Source: Alphaproteobacteria bacterium (GTDB taxonomy: Bacteria > Pseudomonadota > Alphaproteobacteria > CAISOG01). From it: 8,496 nucleotides of DNA. The DNA lies in NCBI GenBank assembly GCA_018883285.1, contig VEQJ01000040.1:1-8496 (forward strand), written 5' to 3'. The notes under the pieces are model-generated. The model saw nothing but the letters and a program-made list of their open reading frames with translations. It ran no database searches and was not told where the DNA came from. How positions within the stretch are numbered: position 1 is the stretch's first letter; each line of letters opens with the position of its first letter. The translations under genes were made by a program, and so were the position numbers. This document shows, piece after piece, positions 6,678 through 8,496 of the stretch.

Positions 6678-6900
6678 AATCCAAAAGCAACCAACCGCGT
6701 GAACCCCATCCACCCGTTGAAAAAGGGGGGAAGAAGGCAACAGATACACCAGCCAAAAACCTAACAGAACAAAACCGTTTGGAATAGAGGCGAAGACAGC
6801 CGTTGGCATGCTCACTTTTTTTTGAAGCAGGGTTTTGCCGAAGCGGTTATCTTCCTATAAGGTGCCTGCTGCACCAACGAAATTTGAACACGCCAACCCG
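6678..6900. promoter_or_regulatory. Divergent intergenic region between livH and tsaC
   Basis: These 223 bases separate the divergent livH and tsaC starts, so both promoters should lie here. On the plus strand TATAAG at 6856-6861 is a fair -10 box for tsaC, about 40 bases before its ATG. The matching -35 is poor: TTTTGC at 17-bp spacing, or TTGCCG at 15. On the minus strand no convincing pair was found before livH. A T8 run (minus-strand A8, 6816-6823) and a G6 run (6725-6730) are present. No clear operator palindrome or attenuator was seen. Confidence 0.35.
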
Positions 6901-7866
6901 ATGCCGATTGACCCAACGCTGATTGCACAGGCTGCCCAGCATTTGTTGCGGGGGGGGCTGGTGGCCTTTCCGACCGAAACGGTTTACGGCCTGGGCGCGG
7001 ATGCGGGCAATGGCCAGGCGGTGGCGGCCATTTATGCCACAAAGCGGCGTCCCGCCATCAACCCGCTGATCTGCCATGTGCCCGACCTGCCCGCCGCAAG
7101 GGCGCTGGCGGATTTTTCGCCGCTGGCGGAGCGGTTGGCCGCCGCCTTTTGGCCAGGGCCCCTGACCCTCGTACTGCCGCTGCGGCCAGGGGCGGGCATT
7201 CACCCGCTGGTGACCGCTGGCCTAACCACGATTGCCCTGCGTTGCCCCGCCCATCCCGATGCCCAGGCCTTGTTGCGCGCGGTGGGCAGGCCGATTGCCG
7301 CCCCCAGTGCCAATCCATCTGGCCAACTCAGCAGCACGCGGGTGGATCATGTGCAACGCGCCTTTAGCGACCAACCCAACATCGTCATCTTGCCCGACAG
7401 CCAATCCCCGTTAGGCCTGGAATCGACCATTGTCGATGGTTGCGGCGATACCCCCCGGCTGCTGCGGGAGGGGGCGATTGCGCGCGAAGAATTGCAGGAA
7501 CTGTTGGGGGGGACATTATTAGATGCCTCGGCGCAACAATCGTCAGCGACGGGGGAAGCCACCCTCAAGGCGCCCGGCATGATGCGCCGCCACTATGCCC
7601 CGCGCAAGCCGCTACGCCTGAACGCCCATGATGTGCGCCCTGATGAGGCGTTGTTGGCCTTTGGCGCCAACCCCATCGCGGGCGGGGTGGCCACCCTGAA
7701 CCTTAGCGACACGGGCAACCTGCTGGAAGCTGCCGCCAATTTCTATGCCATGCTGCATCAGCTGGACAACACCGCCGCCGCCAGCATTGCCGTCATGCCG
7801 CTGCCCAACCACGGGCTGGGGCGCGCGCTGAACGACCGCCTGGCGCGGGCAATTGCCAAGGACTAA
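6901..7866 (+). CDS. tsaC: L-threonylcarbamoyladenylate synthase, long Sua5 form
   Basis: Makes threonylcarbamoyl-AMP from threonine, bicarbonate and ATP in the cytoplasm. This is the first step of the essential t6A modification at position 37 of ANN-decoding tRNAs; the TsaD/TsaB/TsaE proteins then transfer the group. The 321 residues comprise an N-terminal YrdC domain (about 6-195) and a C-terminal Sua5 domain (about 235-320). Visible landmarks are GGLVAFPTETVYGLGADA at 18-35, the basic KRRP at 48-51, GPLTLVLP at 86-93, SANPSG at 136-141, ESTIVD at 174-179 and the linker APGMMRRHYAP at 224-234, which closes over the active site in Sua5. This marks the long Sua5/TsaC2 type, not the short YrdC. 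ATG 6901 is chosen because MPIDPTLIAQAAQ leads straight into the domain; the frame is open upstream to TTG 6835, but without family-like sequence. No strong ribosome site is visible. Confidence 0.94.
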   Translation: MPIDPTLIAQAAQHLLRGGLVAFPTETVYGLGADAGNGQAVAAIYATKRRPAINPLICHVPDLPAARALADFSPLAERLAAAFWPGPLTLVLPLRPGAGIHPLVTAGLTTIALRCPAHPDAQALLRAVGRPIAAPSANPSGQLSSTRVDHVQRAFSDQPNIVILPDSQSPLGLESTIVDGCGDTPRLLREGAIAREELQELLGGTLLDASAQQSSATGEATLKAPGMMRRHYAPRKPLRLNAHDVRPDEALLAFGANPIAGGVATLNLSDTGNLLEAAANFYAMLHQLDNTAAASIAVMPLPNHGLGRALNDRLARAIAKD

Positions 7867-7882
7867 ACCGATTCCGTCGGGG

Positions 7883-8496
7883 CTAATGCGAATCACCCGC
7901 GGGCGCTGGCCGCAATAGGGAGGCTACCACCGATACTCCTATGGTGCCGCCAATCATCGACAGCGTCAGCCAGGTTGGCCATTCATGGCCGGTGGCATGC
8001 TGAATCATAATCTTAAGGCCGATATAGGCCAACAACACCGCCAGCCCGTAATGCAGATAGCGAATTTTCGGCAACAATCCCGCAATCAAAAAGTACAGCG
8101 AACGCAGCCCCAACACCGCCATCGCGTTAGAGGTAAAGACGATAAAGGGATCCAGGGTGATGGCAAAAACCGCCGCAATCGAATCCACCGCAAACACCAA
8201 ATCGGCAAATTCTACCAGCACCAGGGCTAAGGCCATGGGCGTAAACACCCGCCGACCATTCAGTTTGATGGAAAATTTTTGACCGTGCAGCTCGTTGGTA
8301 AAGGGCAGAAAACGGCGACACAGGCGGATAATCAGCTTTTGGTCAAAATCCTCTGCCTCATCACCGCCACGCGCCATTTTGTAGGCGCTGATTAACAAAA
8401 TAATACCAAAGATATAGAAAATCCAATTGAAATAGGCGATTAGGAAGGATCCCGTCACGATAATCACCGCCCGCATCGCCAAGGCGGCAATAATAC
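7883..8496 (-). CDS. TerC-family integral membrane protein (N-terminus beyond window)
   Basis: The C-terminal 200 or so residues of a TerC/Alx-type membrane protein. The family is linked to tellurite resistance and, in recent work, to manganese export and loading of exported enzymes; which role applies here is unknown. The frame runs to the right edge (IIAALAMRAVIIVTG is typical internal TerC sequence), so the TTG at 8482 is not taken as a start. Family members usually have about 300-330 residues, so roughly a third is missing. Hallmarks are EFADLVFAVDSIAAVFAIT, with acidic Glu, Asp and Asp within a membrane helix that are likely metal-coordinating, and FTSNAMAVLGLRSLYFLIAG. Four to five further hydrophobic segments are visible. 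A hydrophilic loop (ARGGDEAEDFDQK) separates the second and third visible segments, as expected. It converges with tsaC, with 16 bases between the two stops. Confidence 0.9.
   Translation of the reverse strand, partial: IIAALAMRAVIIVTGSFLIAYFNWIFYIFGIILLISAYKMARGGDEAEDFDQKLIIRLCRRFLPFTNELHGQKFSIKLNGRRVFTPMALALVLVEFADLVFAVDSIAAVFAITLDPFIVFTSNAMAVLGLRSLYFLIAGLLPKIRYLHYGLAVLLAYIGLKIMIQHATGHEWPTWLTLSMIGGTIGVSVVASLLRPAPAGDSH

Noticed and set aside
6835..6900. Longer tsaC start at TTG 6835
   Set aside because: The added 22 residues have no family-like sequence, and the start would lie upstream of the likely -10 box; ATG 6901 fits the Sua5 N-terminus.
7868..7881. Short hairpin CCGA-TTCCG-TCGG between the converging tsaC and terC genes
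   Set aside because: A 4-bp stem with no T-run on either side; too weak to call a terminator.

Overview
The window looks like bacterial chromosome from a proteobacterium, most likely an alphaproteobacterium. This is inferred from the GC-rich coding style, a VirB6/TrbL-type secretion protein, an E. coli-like livHMGF order and a long-form Sua5. The exact lineage cannot be read from the sequence. It joins two different kinds of DNA: an accessory block at the left (about 1-2858) and a conserved metabolic block at the right (about 2860-8496).

Left block, plus strand. Position 1-212 is the Ala/Gly/Lys-rich C-terminal tail of a protein that starts outside the window. One base later comes a complete gene (214-1620) for a polytopic inner-membrane protein of the VirB6/TrbL type, with an N-terminal signal peptide and a CxxC motif. 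Only 11 bases after its stop lies a decayed IS30-family insertion sequence (1632-2743). Both 20-bp terminal inverted repeats are still visible, but the minus-strand transposase is broken by two frame changes and two in-frame stops. The other end of the IS abuts a short plus-strand coding remnant (2742-2858). It has no start codon and appears to be the C-terminus of a gene whose 5' part is missing.

Right block. On the minus strand lies a tightly packed livH-livM-livG-livF operon (6677 down to 2906; junctions of +2, -1 and +3 nt). It encodes the two permeases and two ATPases of a branched-chain amino-acid (HAAT-family) ABC importer, and a clear rho-independent terminator follows it (2856-2886). 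No gene for the periplasmic binding protein is present in the window. Divergent from livH is a long-form Sua5/TsaC (6901-7866), the enzyme that makes threonylcarbamoyl-AMP for tRNA t6A37. It converges with a TerC-family membrane protein (7883-8496, minus strand) whose N-terminus is cut by the window edge.

No rRNA, tRNA, CRISPR array or convincing riboswitch was seen. No wholly new system is evident. The parts most worth a second look are the IS30-marked junction with its orphan coding fragment and the secreted-type VirB6 homologue beside it.
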